From Gorsachius magnificus (taxonomy: Eukaryota > Chordata > Aves > Pelecaniformes > Ardeidae): a stretch of 64,000 nt of DNA. Below, in pieces: positions 13,230 to 26,200 of this stretch. The stretch is taken from contig CM067082.1 of NCBI GenBank assembly GCA_034008185.1, positions 102,047,311 through 102,111,310 on the forward strand, written 5' to 3'. How positions within the stretch are numbered: position 1 is the stretch's first letter; each line of letters begins with the position of its first letter. Below the pieces are notes generated by a model. The model saw nothing but the letters and a program-made list of their open reading frames with translations, did no database searches and was not told where the DNA came from. The position numbers and the translations under genes are program-made.

Positions 13230-15715
13230 AGAAAAAATGAACCTTTAACTCCAAAAGTTAAATCAGGGCACAACATAGCTCACGTTGGTGCAATTTACAC
13301 CTTCTCCAATTTTCCCTTTGTTCTCTTTATCATCCTTTTTCAGTTCAGTCAAGTTGTGTGTCGAATCTCCCCATTACCTGGGTTCCCAGGCTTTGAAGAC
13401 TTACTGTCCTCCAGTTCTTGGTTCTGCAGTACTCATCCTCAAACCTTTGCTGAGCATACTCTCTGTATGATACTTCCCCGGGGCTTCAGACTGCCTATTG
13501 ATAGTTTTTCTTTCAGATCCTCTTCTCAGCTTCTGCTATATTTCTCTCAAGCTTGAATTCATTTATGTCTAAGTTGCTCCAACTCAAAGATTTGAGAGAT
13601 ATAAGCAACTAGAATCTAATCTTTTTAGACTAGAGTAGTCATGTAAAACATAATACTCAAAGCAAAAGGAAAACAAATCACGGCAAAAATTACATTCCCC
13701 CCCACCTCCCCCTGAACAGAAGCATTATAGCTTTGCAGCATTGTCTACCTAAGGAGTATATACAAGAACTAGGCTTCCAAATAATAGCAAGACTCAGACC
13801 AGCAAATGACATTGGACATGGGAAATAATGGGGAAGATGAAGCATATGCTTCTGAAGTGTTAGCAATGCAAACATTTCTTTCATGGTGATGCTAACAGGA
13901 AAATAACCTTGGAGAGAGCGCACTGTGAGTGTAATGCAAAACTCGTGTGGGACTAATGCACTAAAATATTGGCTTCCTCTGCCCAGAATTGCACAAGGCA
14001 AGCACTGTGCTTATCGCCTCTGTATCTCATAGGAGTTTTCCAGATTGCCAGCACAAACAGCAACACAGGAAAAGCTAGGTGTACACAAGAAACTCTTGGT
14101 GTACATCCAAACAAAAGAAGGAATCCAGGGCGAAGAAGCATGAATGTTAATAATCTTGCCAGAGATCCTTTCTTCAAGGCTAATAGTTCAGTAACCTCCT
14201 TTGATGTATGACTTGAATATATCACAGCATCTGTATGCCTCCAGCACCTCCCCTAATGCACGACTGCAGCCAGAATTAATTAGTAAGCAGGAGCGGGAAG
14301 GAGCAAATGACCCTGTATGTTGCATATCAGTTTGTTCTTAGTGGTAATGCAGCGCTACCAATAATTTAAGCAGAATTTTAATAAAGCACACATAGTGGCT
14401 GGTTCTCAGTAGCCAAGAGTCTGTGGTAGACTTCACGCCCTATAGCCTTCAATTATTCATCTCTATGAACAACAAAAACCAGAGATGCCTAAGGTACTGG
14501 GCAAATCCCTTGACCTGCTCAGACAAGAGATGAATGTCCATTGGATTTGTTCTTCTATTTACCACTCAGTTTCATTACTCCAAATCTAATTAATTTTGTT
14601 TGCACTGAGGGATAACACTATCCAGCAAGTGATCACATCAGTAATGCAGGGAATTCAGCTGGGTTTAATCTAAATGGTTTCGAGGGAGAAGTTTGATTCC
14701 TCTTGCACTGCAAGAATTAGCGAAAGCCAAAGTGTAACAAACTTTGCCCACCCTCAGCTGCAAGCTCCGCAACCGTGAGCTGGGATCTGAAAACAAGCCC
14801 AGTTCTCAGTACCTGTTCTGTTTTCTGCCTGTGAATGGGACGTAACCGGCAGTTCGGTTGACTATGTGAGAGAGAAAGAAGGTCCTCTTCACATTTTTGT
14901 AATTTTCCTACTCTGAGGATCACAACATAGAGAGAAGATAGTCAGAAAGGCAAGGCAATCTTTCGGTGCACACGGTCTTGTCATTGCAACACCCGCTGGT
15001 CTTTTATGGGGACATCAAGTATTCTCTTCACCATGCTTCTTTTTCCATTAAAAACTTTTCTTCTTTTCCCCATGCTACCCCATTGCCCCTGTTGAGAAAA
15101 AGTATGAAACTGTCTCTTTCTTCACTTCTTTTCTTAAGGCTTAGGTTTGTGCTGATCCTGGCCAAACATAGCCTGCTAGCCATAGAAAGACCAGTGGTGA
15201 CTCTTCCCCTTTTTTCTCCTTTTCTGCACATGTTCCCCTTGATTATAACCTTAATTAAAACCAAAGAATGCTTTAACACTATGAAGCATGTGGCTAGCAT
15301 AACCCATACCTATTTGTCACAGTATATTGCTATCTACTGTTTTCCTGTATTTGTCTGAGGAGAAGGATTCCCTATTCTGACAATATGGCAAATACAAAGA
15401 AGCCCCAGTCCTACTGCAGGCTTTGAATAATATTATAAATAACAACAACAATTATTCCTAACAATTATATAAAGAATCATTTTTGTGCCTAAGAAAAAAA
15501 TCCAAATCTTATATTCTGCCTATTTAACCTCGTGTGATCAGGAAGATTGCTGAGGACCATATTTATATTTATAAAAGTGGAATCACCAGCATGTAGAGAT
15601 GAACAGGAGAACAATTAAATACCCTTAAACTCAGTTTTCCCAGTCTAAAGCAGACTAAGGAAAAACCATTTGAGGTCAAAACTATCACTGAAGCAATAAA
15701 ACTAATTCCCCAGGC
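13230..15715. other. Non-coding DNA with possible conserved stretch
   Basis: No coding region is recognised. The open frames at 13176-13556 and 14966-15358 (126 and 130 codons) show no family features. The part from about 14240 to 14400 looks free of repeats and is rich in homeodomain-type TAAT/ATTA cores (for example 'cagaattaattagtaagc'). It could therefore be a conserved non-coding element, but that is inference only. Confidence 0.5.
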
Positions 15716-15717
15716 TA

Positions 15718-15775
15718 AACCCAGTGACTTAATTCAGTGGGGTTATACTGGGGTGAGTTTGGCCCATTATTTTTT
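15718..15775. repeat. Short ancient amniote repeat fragment
   Basis: A block reading 'ttcagtggggttatactggg' followed by 'gtgagtttggcccatta' resembles old low-copy amniote repeat segments built around 'cttcagtggagttac' and 'tttggccc' phrases. Ends and family are uncertain. Confidence 0.35.
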
Positions 15776-16130
15776 AATTGTTTCCAAATGTGTCTCTGCC
15801 TAGTGAACTATCCTGATAAAAATAAAGGACTCTCATGAACTCCTCAGGCAGCAGCAATATCCAAGGTACGGCTAAAACGTGTCTAACTGGTGAAACCTCA
15901 TCTTTCCATCTCTATGAAAACAAAAACTTACAGGCAAAAGGCTGACCCAGAGGGAATATTGGAAGACAAGACACTGGCCAGAGAATGGTGTTGCAGTCAC
16001 ATGGCCAATCCCACGATTGCCGTGGAGCAACCACAATGCACAGCCAGGTTAGCCCTCTCACCAGCTGGACTTTCTCTCCCACCTTGCTTGTCCCAACACC
16101 CTTCAGAGCTGGAGTCACAAACTGGTCTTT

Positions 16131-16205
16131 TGTAGGATCATAGGTTTAAAAGGTATACTCACCTCTATTTGTCCCTGGAGCTCAAATCACCAGTACCAAA
16201 CTTCA
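16131..16205 (-). repeat. Possible CR1 3' end, antisense, degraded
   Basis: The text 'taggatcataggtttaaaag' followed by 'cacctc' and then 'gtccctggagctcaaa' resembles an inverted CR1 tail, whose antisense strand starts with 'agaatcatag' and runs into a 'ggacctc' block. Several substitutions separate it from the usual form, so the call is tentative. Confidence 0.4.
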
Positions 16206-16209
16206 TTTC

Positions 16210-19200
16210 CTTCCTCCATTTAATTTTTTTTTATTGTTAAGTTCTGTGGTGTGGTAGCTACTATCACGATGACACAGGAAAGCCAGGTGCTTAAGCAAAG
16301 CTGGCTACAGCTGGAAACCATCCTTTCATTCTAATGAACGGTTCAATGATCAGTCTCCATATTGCGCCTGCCCCACTGCTTGCTAGCTGGATCCAAAGCG
16401 GAAAAAGGCTTATAAGGGAATCCCAGTGACACCTTCAGTGGAAGGCCCCACATGGATTAATTCTCTCAAAATTTTTTCATGGGGTAGGGTAAAAGAGGCT
16501 TGGAACTGTAAGCAGCAAGGTTTAGGAAAGCATCAACCCCAGGCAGAACCTGTATGCAATTGTGCCCAGGATCTCTGGGTTGCGATTTGGTTTCTCCTAA
16601 GTTGGAGATCTCTTGACCATGCCTGAGCTAATGTGTGGCTGACCTTTCCGCTTAGTATTTTGTTGCATTTTGCCATGGAATTCTTTCTAGGCCTGTTTGA
16701 ACACAAAGCAGGCTCCCTTCTTTGTTTCCTTAAAATCACAGAAGAAAAACCAAGGTGTTGTTCTTATTTGGGATTGCACTGAAAAGGATGTAGTAGGGTA
16801 CCACTGTCCTCAGCAATCCCAAACAGAGTTTGACAACCTCAGATGGCCCTTATTTGAATTTCTGTTGGGCAAAGTAAGAGAAAATGCCTTGTTGCATGCG
16901 TGCCATACACATTAGATACGTGGAGCAGAAACAGGAACGGTTGTTTTGTTCCAACTAAACATAATTCCTGGTCCCACAGGTCTCTGGAATGCTCTTCTGA
17001 TGGTGCAAGCTTTCACATGCTTTGAAATCCTGTAGGCCCAAGCAAGAATGGATATTTTGCTCCCAGTTTGCAAAGTTTCATACTCGTAAAAAGGAGATAG
17101 GTAGATATGATAACAGTTTAGGCTTCTAAGAACACTAAAGGGATTTAAGATGTGGGGCTTTTTAATGACATTTTTTGGAGAATTTTATAAAAGAATAATG
17201 TATTTCTAAAGCAAACAGTCCAAAAGCCTGTCTATTGGTTTTTGTGTCACAAACTCCAATGACACAGAAACACTTCCTTGATGTTAGTTTTGTTCCCTAA
17301 ATGCTTGACAGCATCTGCAAGACAAAGTTGGCTGAATCTCGACTCAAATAAAAATGAGAAAGTGCCTGTGGGTCCAGGGAAGCTGCACCAGACATCACTT
17401 GAAGGGGTTTAAGAGACTGGTCTGTGATATACATATTACTACTGCCACTGCCCTGAAAGTGCCAGCCTTCCCTCAAATAACTGTGGCAATAGACATTCAT
17501 ACCTTCATCACTTCTATGTTGGATAATTGGGACTTCAAGCTAGGGCGCTACTTCAACGGTGAAACATGGATAACCCTTTCTCTTTGGAATCAGAGCAGTG
17601 GATTCAATAATTTCTTTCTTTTAATATCAGTCCAGGTGATCAGTAAGTCAAGATTAATGTAATGAAATCTCTGTAGCAGTGTGGCCATGCAAGCCCTGAG
17701 CAATGGTGCAGCTCCCTGAGGCAGCTGCCATGGGGACTGGCTGGGATCGGCAGCCTCCACTCTCTGCTCAGGTTGCCTTCTGAATTCAGCGCCGGTTTGA
17801 GACATGGTGCTGTGAAACAAGGATGCTGGTTCTACCCAGCCAGTCTACTGTATGGGCACCAGTCAGCTGGAGCGTATGCAGGGAGACTGCTCTGAGACAG
17901 TACGCGGGGCTGCAGGCACAGGGAATACCGGACTTGTGTTGGAAGTGGGCTGAGACCGGTTCTAGCCTCGCCTGCAGGACTCCAGTCTTTCCGTGTGGCT
18001 AATGCGGGTGTACTGCGTGTCTATGCACTCAAACACCTAAGGCTGTCTCACTTGAGTTAGTGGCTGCAGGGCCATGTCTGCTGGCAAATTGTATTTTAAG
18101 AAGTCACTTTTGGAAGCATCCTTTGGAGATACTTGTCTCCATTACTTAAATTCGTGCTTGACTGTCTTATCTTTCTTCTCCTCGCATGCTCTTCAGTTTC
18201 TATTTGCTGCTTCCGTTGCTGATGGGAGGATAGTGTCTTTTTGTGTTGGCTGTTTTGGCCCCATTCAGGTTCATGAGTTTTGTAAGTATATTGTGGCTAG
18301 AGCTACAGGAGCCAGTGAATGCTATTACACGATTATAGTACACAGAGTTACCGGTATTTAACTGAATGCTTTTTAAAGTATTAGGTTAAAATTTGGGAGC
18401 TAAAAGCAACATATTTACTATCAACTTCTCTTCCTTTTGTCAGTGGTATGGAACTAACATAAAGACTGAACAGGGGAAAGTGTAGTAGCATCAATACCGA
18501 TTCCAGATGTTCTGCTAAAAGGTGCTATTTATGAGAGGATATTATTGGGAACAGTCCTGATCTAATACCTAAAACTATACACTGACTGTACATTACACAC
18601 ACACACACTCACGTATATACATGCATATTCCCACCAGCAATGTGAGAATTCTACAAGTCTGGAGGGGAAGAAGTGAGAAACACTGGATCGGTGAAAATGG
18701 AATTGTAAAAATATCTCTCCGCAAGTTTAAAGCAGAAATGTAACGGCTTAGGTTCCCTAGCTAAGTGCCTCAAATTTCCAAAAGAACACTTGGCATTTCT
18801 TAGTTCTTACCAAAATTTGTGGAGAGAAGATCTGAACCTCAGCTTGAGTTCTGTTCAGTCTAAAGATTAGAAAAGCTGAGAGTTTATCTGAAAGTTTCTA
18901 TCCGATCTGCAAAACTACATTGGATGTTGCAAAACTTCTGAGGTTGCTTCTAGGGCTTGAAAGAGAATTATCTTGAGAACAGATGGTGTGCTGTTGCTTG
19001 GACACCCCCAATTTTAATCTCAAGTGAAATGAAGACCAAAAATGGAGAGAAAAAAATGGAAGTGAAGATAAACATTTTCAAGCCCTAAATGAGATTTGCT
19101 CAACTTCTAGGTGAGTTCACGATGGAGCAGAATCTGCAGAATTGAAATGTAATTAAAACTATGTCACCCATTTTTAATAGCTAAGGAGAAAATGAAAACT

Positions 19201-19390
19201 GTTTAAAGATTATAGGTGAGAAAGTTAAAGAAAATCCTGCCAAAACACTCAGAGGCAGGTGGCCTCTTCACTTTCATATTCCACACTTCCATCTCCTTAT
19301 TAGATATATGAGAACAAAAGTGTGCCTGATGCTTTACAGCCATGTAGGAAGACGCTGTCGCTAACTAAAATTTCTCTTTGAGGGTAATGG
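16210..19390. other. Non-coding DNA, nothing firmly recognised
   Basis: Chance frames up to 102 codons only. A short (AC)7 microsatellite lies at 18595-18608. Around 17490-17540 a frame reads with slight similarity to the LINE reverse-transcriptase phrase near 37313, but too weakly to call. No RNA gene or promoter-like composition is visible. Confidence 0.5.
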
Positions 19391-19399
19391 GACTCCATG

Positions 19400-19990
19400 T
19401 GTGTCTGGACTGCCTGCACAGCACTCATTAAATATTGCATTTTTTCCCAAACAGCTTGTACCTATTCACGTGTCATAGGATAATCTTCCAATTACCCCGG
19501 AATGAAGGAGTGAAACGATGTCGGGAGATGCACAGTTTCAAACTAAATCGCACAGGACTTGGAGATTAGATAGAGAAACTGAGGGATATGTGTTTCAGAT
19601 AAATCCTCATGTATTAAAGCGTGTGTTTGTTTTAATGGCAGCTTGAATGCTGCATCACCTTCTCTAATAGGGAAGCAATTAAACCTTCAGATATGTCAAT
19701 TAGCTACTGATGGGCTGATTTCCTGTTTGTTAGTGTACCATTAGAGAGTCATATGGCTCTGGAAAGTTTCAAGACTGCTGTCTGGGGCTTTTTGCACTTC
19801 AGGGACATTTCTTGCAGACATTAAAACCCTGCTTGATTCCTGATCATTAAATAACAGCTAAAGTCCAGGAGCAGAAGAGAACTTCAGGCTTGAAACCAGC
19901 AAAACTGCAGAGAGTGAGCTGCTACCTCATTATGATCATAGAGTCAATAAAGTCACCTGATGGCAGATTTAGAGGAACTCATTAGGAGAT
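19400..19990. promoter_or_regulatory. Candidate conserved non-coding element
   Basis: About 590 bp with balanced composition, no long homopolymers, no repeat signature and no open frame. It carries many short motifs typical of deeply conserved enhancers: 'cagatatgtcaattagctac' with a homeodomain-type CAATTA core, 'aagcaattaaacc', 'tcattaaatattgca' and 'tcattatgatcatag'. Such text is common in vertebrate developmental enhancers. Conservation itself cannot be seen from a single sequence, so this is inference. Confidence 0.35.
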
Positions 19991-19999
19991 GGAATTTGG

Positions 20000-21770
20000 T
20001 TGTGCAGACAAGCTGCTGTGATTCTGGAACCAGGGCCTTTCATTAAGGTCTTCAAATAGGATACAAGGCAGAGGGAGGGGGAGCCTGCAGGGCATTGCAG
20101 CTTAAAAGCACAGCAATAAGGATTCTATATGCATAGAGCACTCTCAGTTGCAAGGCAAAGGAGGTAAGCTCTTAGGTGAAATTTAAAAGAAAATAAATGA
20201 AAAAGGAATTTAAGACACCTATATCCCCTATAAAAGTGATATTTTGTAATTCTGACTCGGAGTGCGAGCTATGATACCCAATGAGGATACAGTGCAACAG
20301 ACCTTTTATTACCTAATCTCTATGTAAATTTACTTATTTCTCCTTCTTGGAACTTAACTTTTTTTTAAGCATAATTGAATTAATCTAAGTCAAAACAAAC
20401 CCAAAGCTTTTCATGTGGCCAATCCATTTTTCCTTTGTTTCTCCAGTCTGATTGCTGCTGAAGGGAACATCTAGCACCCAGTTTCTAATCAGTGGGCTCT
20501 GTTCCTGCAGCGCTTGGCCTTACCTCAGAAAGGTGAAAAGATGAAGCTCCTACAAAAGCACAGGGCTAAGGTATACGAGTCATAGAGATGCCCTGCAAAG
20601 CCAGCCCAGAGCAGGAGAAATGCTTGTCTTGTAAGCAGCATGCACCCTAGCGAGCTGGTGAGCTGCACGTATGGAAGTAGAAGTAGGTGCTTTGGTTTTG
20701 AGCCAGAGAGAAAACCACCACTAACAATTCTCCTTTTGAGAATCACCGATGTAGCAAAAGTCTAGCTAAAATTAAAGAGAATAAAGCTCCTGAATTCTTT
20801 CACTGCGGACACTGCAATTTTGGTTACAGCTAGCTTAGAAAGTGAGTGAAGAGAGGGGAGTGGTTTAATTATAAGAGGGCTCACTGTGGTTGCTTTAAAA
20901 TCTTGGATACGGTGTAGGGTACTTTTTCTCCCAGCCATCTCCTTAAAATTAAGGGAGGTCAGGAGTATTCTGGACAGTCCCCCAGAAAGCACACAGTCGG
21001 TGCAGTGTGTACTTGAGTTGCTATTTTTTTTGCTATCCCACATTAGCCTTCAAAGAGCATAAAACTTTGTTCAACAGCATTGCGATAGAACGAAACACTG
21101 AACAATTTAGCTCTGGTAGTGAGATGCGTGCTTGAAAACAGCAGGCAAGTAGATTATTATTGTGCCGCTGACTAGTTTGAAATAATTATCAATCCCAGCC
21201 CTGTTTGGGGAAAAGAAAAAAGAAAAAAAAAAAAAAAAAGGAGAAACCTGGAGAAAGAAAGTATGCATCTTTTTATGCGCTGGAAGCTGAAACCAACTTA
21301 AACTGTCTGCTGCTCTGTTTGCTGTAACTGACCTGGCTCTGTCAGCATTTCCAAAGCCATGCTTCTAGAAAATACAGTCTGTGTTTAGCTTATAGCCATG
21401 AATATGTAAAGGTCTTTACTCGAGTGTTATTTGTCTGCCATGCTCCTGTTCCTGTGCCTGGCTGTCAAAACCAGAACAGGCAGCCTAGTCTTCCTTTCTG
21501 CACCGAGTGAAGCCAGCAGGAAGTTTCTTGCAAATGTTCATACAAAATGTTAAAAGCGATTGCTCTGCCCTGCTTGCTCTTTTGAGTCTCAGAGGCAGCC
21601 TCGTGAATGAGTCTGCTGCTTTTCTTTATACTGACTTTTTTTTCTCATTTGTGTTACCACAGCACCTTGTAGTCCAAACTGTGGTCTAGAACCACCATGC
21701 ACTCAAGTGCTGCAGAAACATAAAACAGCCAGCCTCTGTCCCAAAGGGCTTATAATAATATAATTGAAAT
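20000..21770. other. Non-coding DNA with A-rich tract
   Basis: No coding signal. An A-rich run with a few G interruptions lies at 21211-21239, ending in about 17 A. It has no attached retroposon body that I can recognise and no clear target duplication, so I treat it as simple sequence. Confidence 0.55.
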
Positions 21771-21779
21771 ATAAAACCA

Positions 21780-23220
21780 GTGGCCACAGATGGATAGGAA
21801 TAAGGGAATAACAAGATCATATGAGGGGGTGCTTTCCATGCTCCTGTAAGCTAACCATTTTCAAGTTTTTGGCAAAGGAGAATTTTAATAAGGGATTCAA
21901 AGGAGGATAACAGTTGGTTTTATGAATGCACATGCAGGCTCTTCTCAAGCCTGAGGGGCAGCAAGGGAGAAAGCACAAAAGATGCTTGTTGGAAAATTTA
22001 ACAAATTGATCAATTGAAGCTGGCATCTGGGGCTGACTGATGCTGGACATTTATATTTTGATAGTGAATAAAAAGTGACAAGTTGGGAGTAAGCCATGAA
22101 GGGCTTTGAAAGTTAAGAGAGTCACAATAAGCTTGATGTCCCAGAGGAAAAAGGAATCATTGAAAGGGTTCAAAGATAATGGGTATAGTCAGAACAACAG
22201 GCCAGGAAAATGATTTATATAGCTGGGGCCCGAAATGAGCAGGGCAAGAGTGCTTTTGTGAAGGCCGGAGAAAAGGGCATTGCGCTAATCGAGATGAGCA
22301 GCAGGACAAGAACTTCAGTAGTAAGTAGAGACAATAAAGACTATTGTTTAGAGGTAGCATGTGGAAACACGATGCGGACTGAATCAGAACACAGATGGGA
22401 GTCTCAGTGAGAAGACAGGATCTCATGTTTCTGCATGTGACCATCCACGGCTGGAAACAGTGTTGTTCACCATGATCAAAAATGACAATAGAGGAAAGGA
22501 CTTATGAACATTCAGGGCTTTTAGTCACCCTAAGTGTGATATCCAGAGACTGACCAAGACTCCCATTTGGATAGAAGAAGACATGTCTGGAACAATTTGA
22601 TATGGAACAGAGCTCTGAATCTGTATTACGGAAATTGTGATTTGTTTGGATGGGTGTATGAGATTATCCACAGACAATGTATAGAAGAGGAACAGAAGGG
22701 AATCTTGTGGAACACCTACAGCAAGCAGGAGAAGGGAAGATACTTTGAGGAAAAGAGGAAGGGGAATGTGCTGGGAATTGAGAAAGGGGAGGTGGTCAAG
22801 AGGAGTCCGTTCAATAGTGGTAGTGGTAGTGACAGGTCCAGGAAGGTGAGGATGGGGTAGGAGTGCTAGATTCAGCTAGGGAACTGCTGTTATGGTTTCT
22901 GCAAGGGGAAAGGGGAAGAGACCACATTGGGGGATACAAGTTAGAACCAGAAGGCAGGAATTCAGGGAGTTATTGTAAAGAGCATCTTCAGTCTGCTTAG
23001 AGAGAAAAGAGAAATGGGATGGAAATTATATAGATCTAAGTGGGGTGAAAGGTGGGAGATTTTAGACAGGAGAAGAAATAAGGCATATTTGTAGTGTGAG
23101 GAGAGAAAAGACCCAAATGAGAATGAGAGGTGAAGGAAAGAGGAAGGGAGCAGATAAGAGGAAACACTGAGACTGGAAGAAAGGGTAGGATGAGGTTACT
23201 GTGACAAGTCGAAAGGTCAG
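21780..23220 (+). repeat. Purine-rich ancient interspersed repeat (family unnamed)
   Basis: This 1.4-kb block is unusually rich in G and A on the + strand and poor in C. Phrases such as 'ccatgaagggctttgaaag', 'gcattgcgctaatcgagatg', 'cttgtggaacacctacagca' and 'aggtggtcaagaggagtcc' occur in an order resembling an old dispersed repeat I associate with vertebrate introns. I cannot name the family. Frames within it (for example 22567-22860, 97 codons) lack any domain and follow the purine bias. The alternative is unique purine-rich DNA. Confidence 0.4.
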
Positions 23221-23229
23221 CTAGAAAGA

Positions 23230-26200
23230 ATGTTAAACAAAATATCTGATTTTTAAATATATCTTACAGACTATTTGTGGGAAATGCATTTGGGAATTAG
23301 ATATCCACAAGAATTTGCCCTGAAGATCTGCTTTGAAGACCTAAGCACATGCAGTCAAGAAACAGAAACATAGACAAATAAGACATGCTAATTGAAGCAG
23401 CTCAGTTTTCAGTGCAGGTTTCCAAAGCAAGAAAAATACAACATCTTTAAACAGTGGAAGACTATAGAAAACAAACCAAAAACCCAGAAGTTCTGAAGTC
23501 ATATGGGTTTCTGGGTTGGCACTGACCTATTTCAAAGGTAGAAGACCATTGGAGAGTACAGAACCAGAAATAAGCGGGTTCATTTTTCAGCAGAATAGTA
23601 CATAAGGTCACATTGTGCTCATGGCGATATTCTTCACTAATACATGCCTTCGTGGTTTGGATTTTAAAATCTCAAGTACATCGTAGTCTCGTGACGCCCC
23701 ACTGAATCGCTCCTACAACTTGCTTCAGCAGAAAATTCCCCAGAATCCATCAGAAAAAGCTAATGTTTTAAAAATAGAATATTTTCCAGAAGGCTACCCA
23801 TTTCAACAACCTTCTGACAAAAGCGCTAATGACATCCTGATGAAATCTTACCTGTTTTCCAACACCTTGCCCGAGTGCCTGTTCAGGGAGCCAGGTCTCC
23901 AGCACCTCTTGCTCCGTGAGAGCAATTCTTTGCTGAAAGAGAGGCAGGAGGCTTGGGGCTTAACCTTCCAAGTTTCATGTAGGTTTGAAAGCGACAGCTT
24001 AAAATACCTTCAAATAGTTTTCTTTTTCCTCTTTGGGAGACTCCTGATGTTTATTCAAAAGTGGAATTAATTATTTTTCCCCAGCACTTCTGAACATGCT
24101 GTGGAACACAAATACCAGCTTTCGAACAGCATAAATGCTAAACACCGAAGTGAAAAATCAACACATGCCTTTCAGTCATTAAGAAACAGTATGAAATGAG
24201 ACAAGCCTTTCTTGCACATTGTCAAATGTGGTATTTGGGGGAAAATTTCAGTAAATTTAAAACTTGCATCGAATAGTGCCTGTATTGCGATACTTAACAA
24301 ATGTTGCCTGTGTTATATGGAGCAGAAGAAAATTAGCTGCAGTTTGGGGTGAGGGGAATGTATAATTTGGTATTGGCAGTGCTTTACAAGGAATGGCACA
24401 GACACCAGATTTCTTGATTTTATCATTGGATTTGTGGGTGAATCAACTGATCGGGATAAGTAGCCCTATTCAAATTGCAACAGTATTTTATCTTTGCAGA
24501 TCACATTTTGTTACACGGTCTTACAAACACATGATATTTTAAAGAGAATGCTTTCTGCCTAAACTGCATGAGATAGGGTGTAGAAAGATATGGAAAAAAG
24601 GCTTACTGACAACAAAGTAAACTAGACCAAAATAGGTGAGCTAGGGGAGTTTTAAGAACAGAGATTGAAATCAATCCCGTAAACACAGATAGGTCAGGCA
24701 GCTGTGTTGGACCTCTAATAGAGAGTAACAGCTTCACGTGGCTGTCACTGCTAGTGAGTTGATATGTATTTCAAGCGACAAAAGCGCGCTGTAAGAATAA
24801 GATATTGGGACAACACCCTACTGTTACTATCGTAAAGGTATCCTACATGACACAAAATCATAATACTGTATGATTGCTTATGAGTTAAGTGCATACAGGA
24901 CAAAAAGGTTGAACGTTCACAATAACTTCCATTTTTGAAACTGGAGAGGAACAAACAGACAACTATCAGTGTACAAATTTATTTTTTATTTATTTTAAGG
25001 TAAGCTGATCCTAAAGTAAACTAATTTCCAATAGCCTGGAAAGGCTATTTTAGTTTTTGAAATAAATTCTGAAGAAAGGAGGTCACTGGAAGGGCAACAT
25101 CATGGAGATGGAAACAGCTTGAGAACCACCGAGAGCATGCAGCATCTCTTCCCAGCACCCCCATTTGCTGCATGGAAATCACAGTGTACTACCTATTATC
25201 CATCTGCAAACAACTTCGAATGAGTCGGCACCTAACGTAATAGGACCTTGCCCCAAATACTCACTTCTGCTTCTTTCATGATAGTCTCTGCCATGGCTGC
25301 ACATCTTTTTTAAGTTGCCTCATAAAGTCAGAGCATATATTTGCGAAGGGACATATTCCTTAATGTTGAAATGAATTGGAAAGGGAATTGGGAAATGCTT
25401 CTAGTTGGTGGATGACTAGAATACTGGGATGTTTCGCATGGCGTGTGTGTATAATTGTGACATTGCTCAGCTTTTATTAAAGCGTGTGTTAATTATTTTG
25501 TATTTAAATAAAATAGCAGAACTGCACAAATAGAGTATTTACTGCAGGTTGATACCACAAAGGTCTTTTTCCTTTCTTGTACAGTGTCAAAACTTCCAAA
25601 GTTGCAGTAAAGACAATTTTCTTAATATACTTTGCTTCCTTTCACAAAAAATCACAGCATTTGATTCTTCATGAAATGTAAAGATAGAGTGTTTTCCTCA
25701 GATACACACACTGGGATAATGTTTGCTTATCTGTATCTTTTCAGGTTGGTTTTTTTTCTGTATATTTGACATAATTAACTAATTTTATTTCTCCAAACAG
25801 GACTGCAGTTTGTAAATGGATTCAGAAAGTCAGAAAAGAAGACAAAAAGGATGAGGAAATGAAGTGGGGAAAAAAATCAAGATGCATGTATAGACATGGA
25901 GTGGGAAAAAAAGAAAGAATCCTTCTCCTGGAGTCAAAATCCCATCAGCTGATATACTTTTCATGGGAAAAATGGTAGGAATAATATACCTATATATAAT
26001 GTTAGAGGAGAAGTAAATAATACATAAGTTAAATGAAAACAAAGTTTACTGGGCAAAATTGTGTACTAGATTGTGCTATCTAGCTGTTCCCAGGGATCTC
26101 AAAGAAATGCTTCCTCTTTAGTATGAGTTAAACTTATTTTTATTTCACCATTAAAACTGGTGGATGCTTCAAACAGTGTATGGACAAAGATACAACTGAA

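Noticed and set aside
14966..15358. 130-codon plus-strand frame
   Set aside because: Pyrimidine-rich DNA with a 90-codon frame on the opposite strand. No recognisable family.
17480..17545. Phrase IHTFITSMLDNWD, similar to a LINE reverse-transcriptase motif
   Set aside because: Only a handful of residues agree and the flanks do not continue the alignment. Too weak to call without a translated search.
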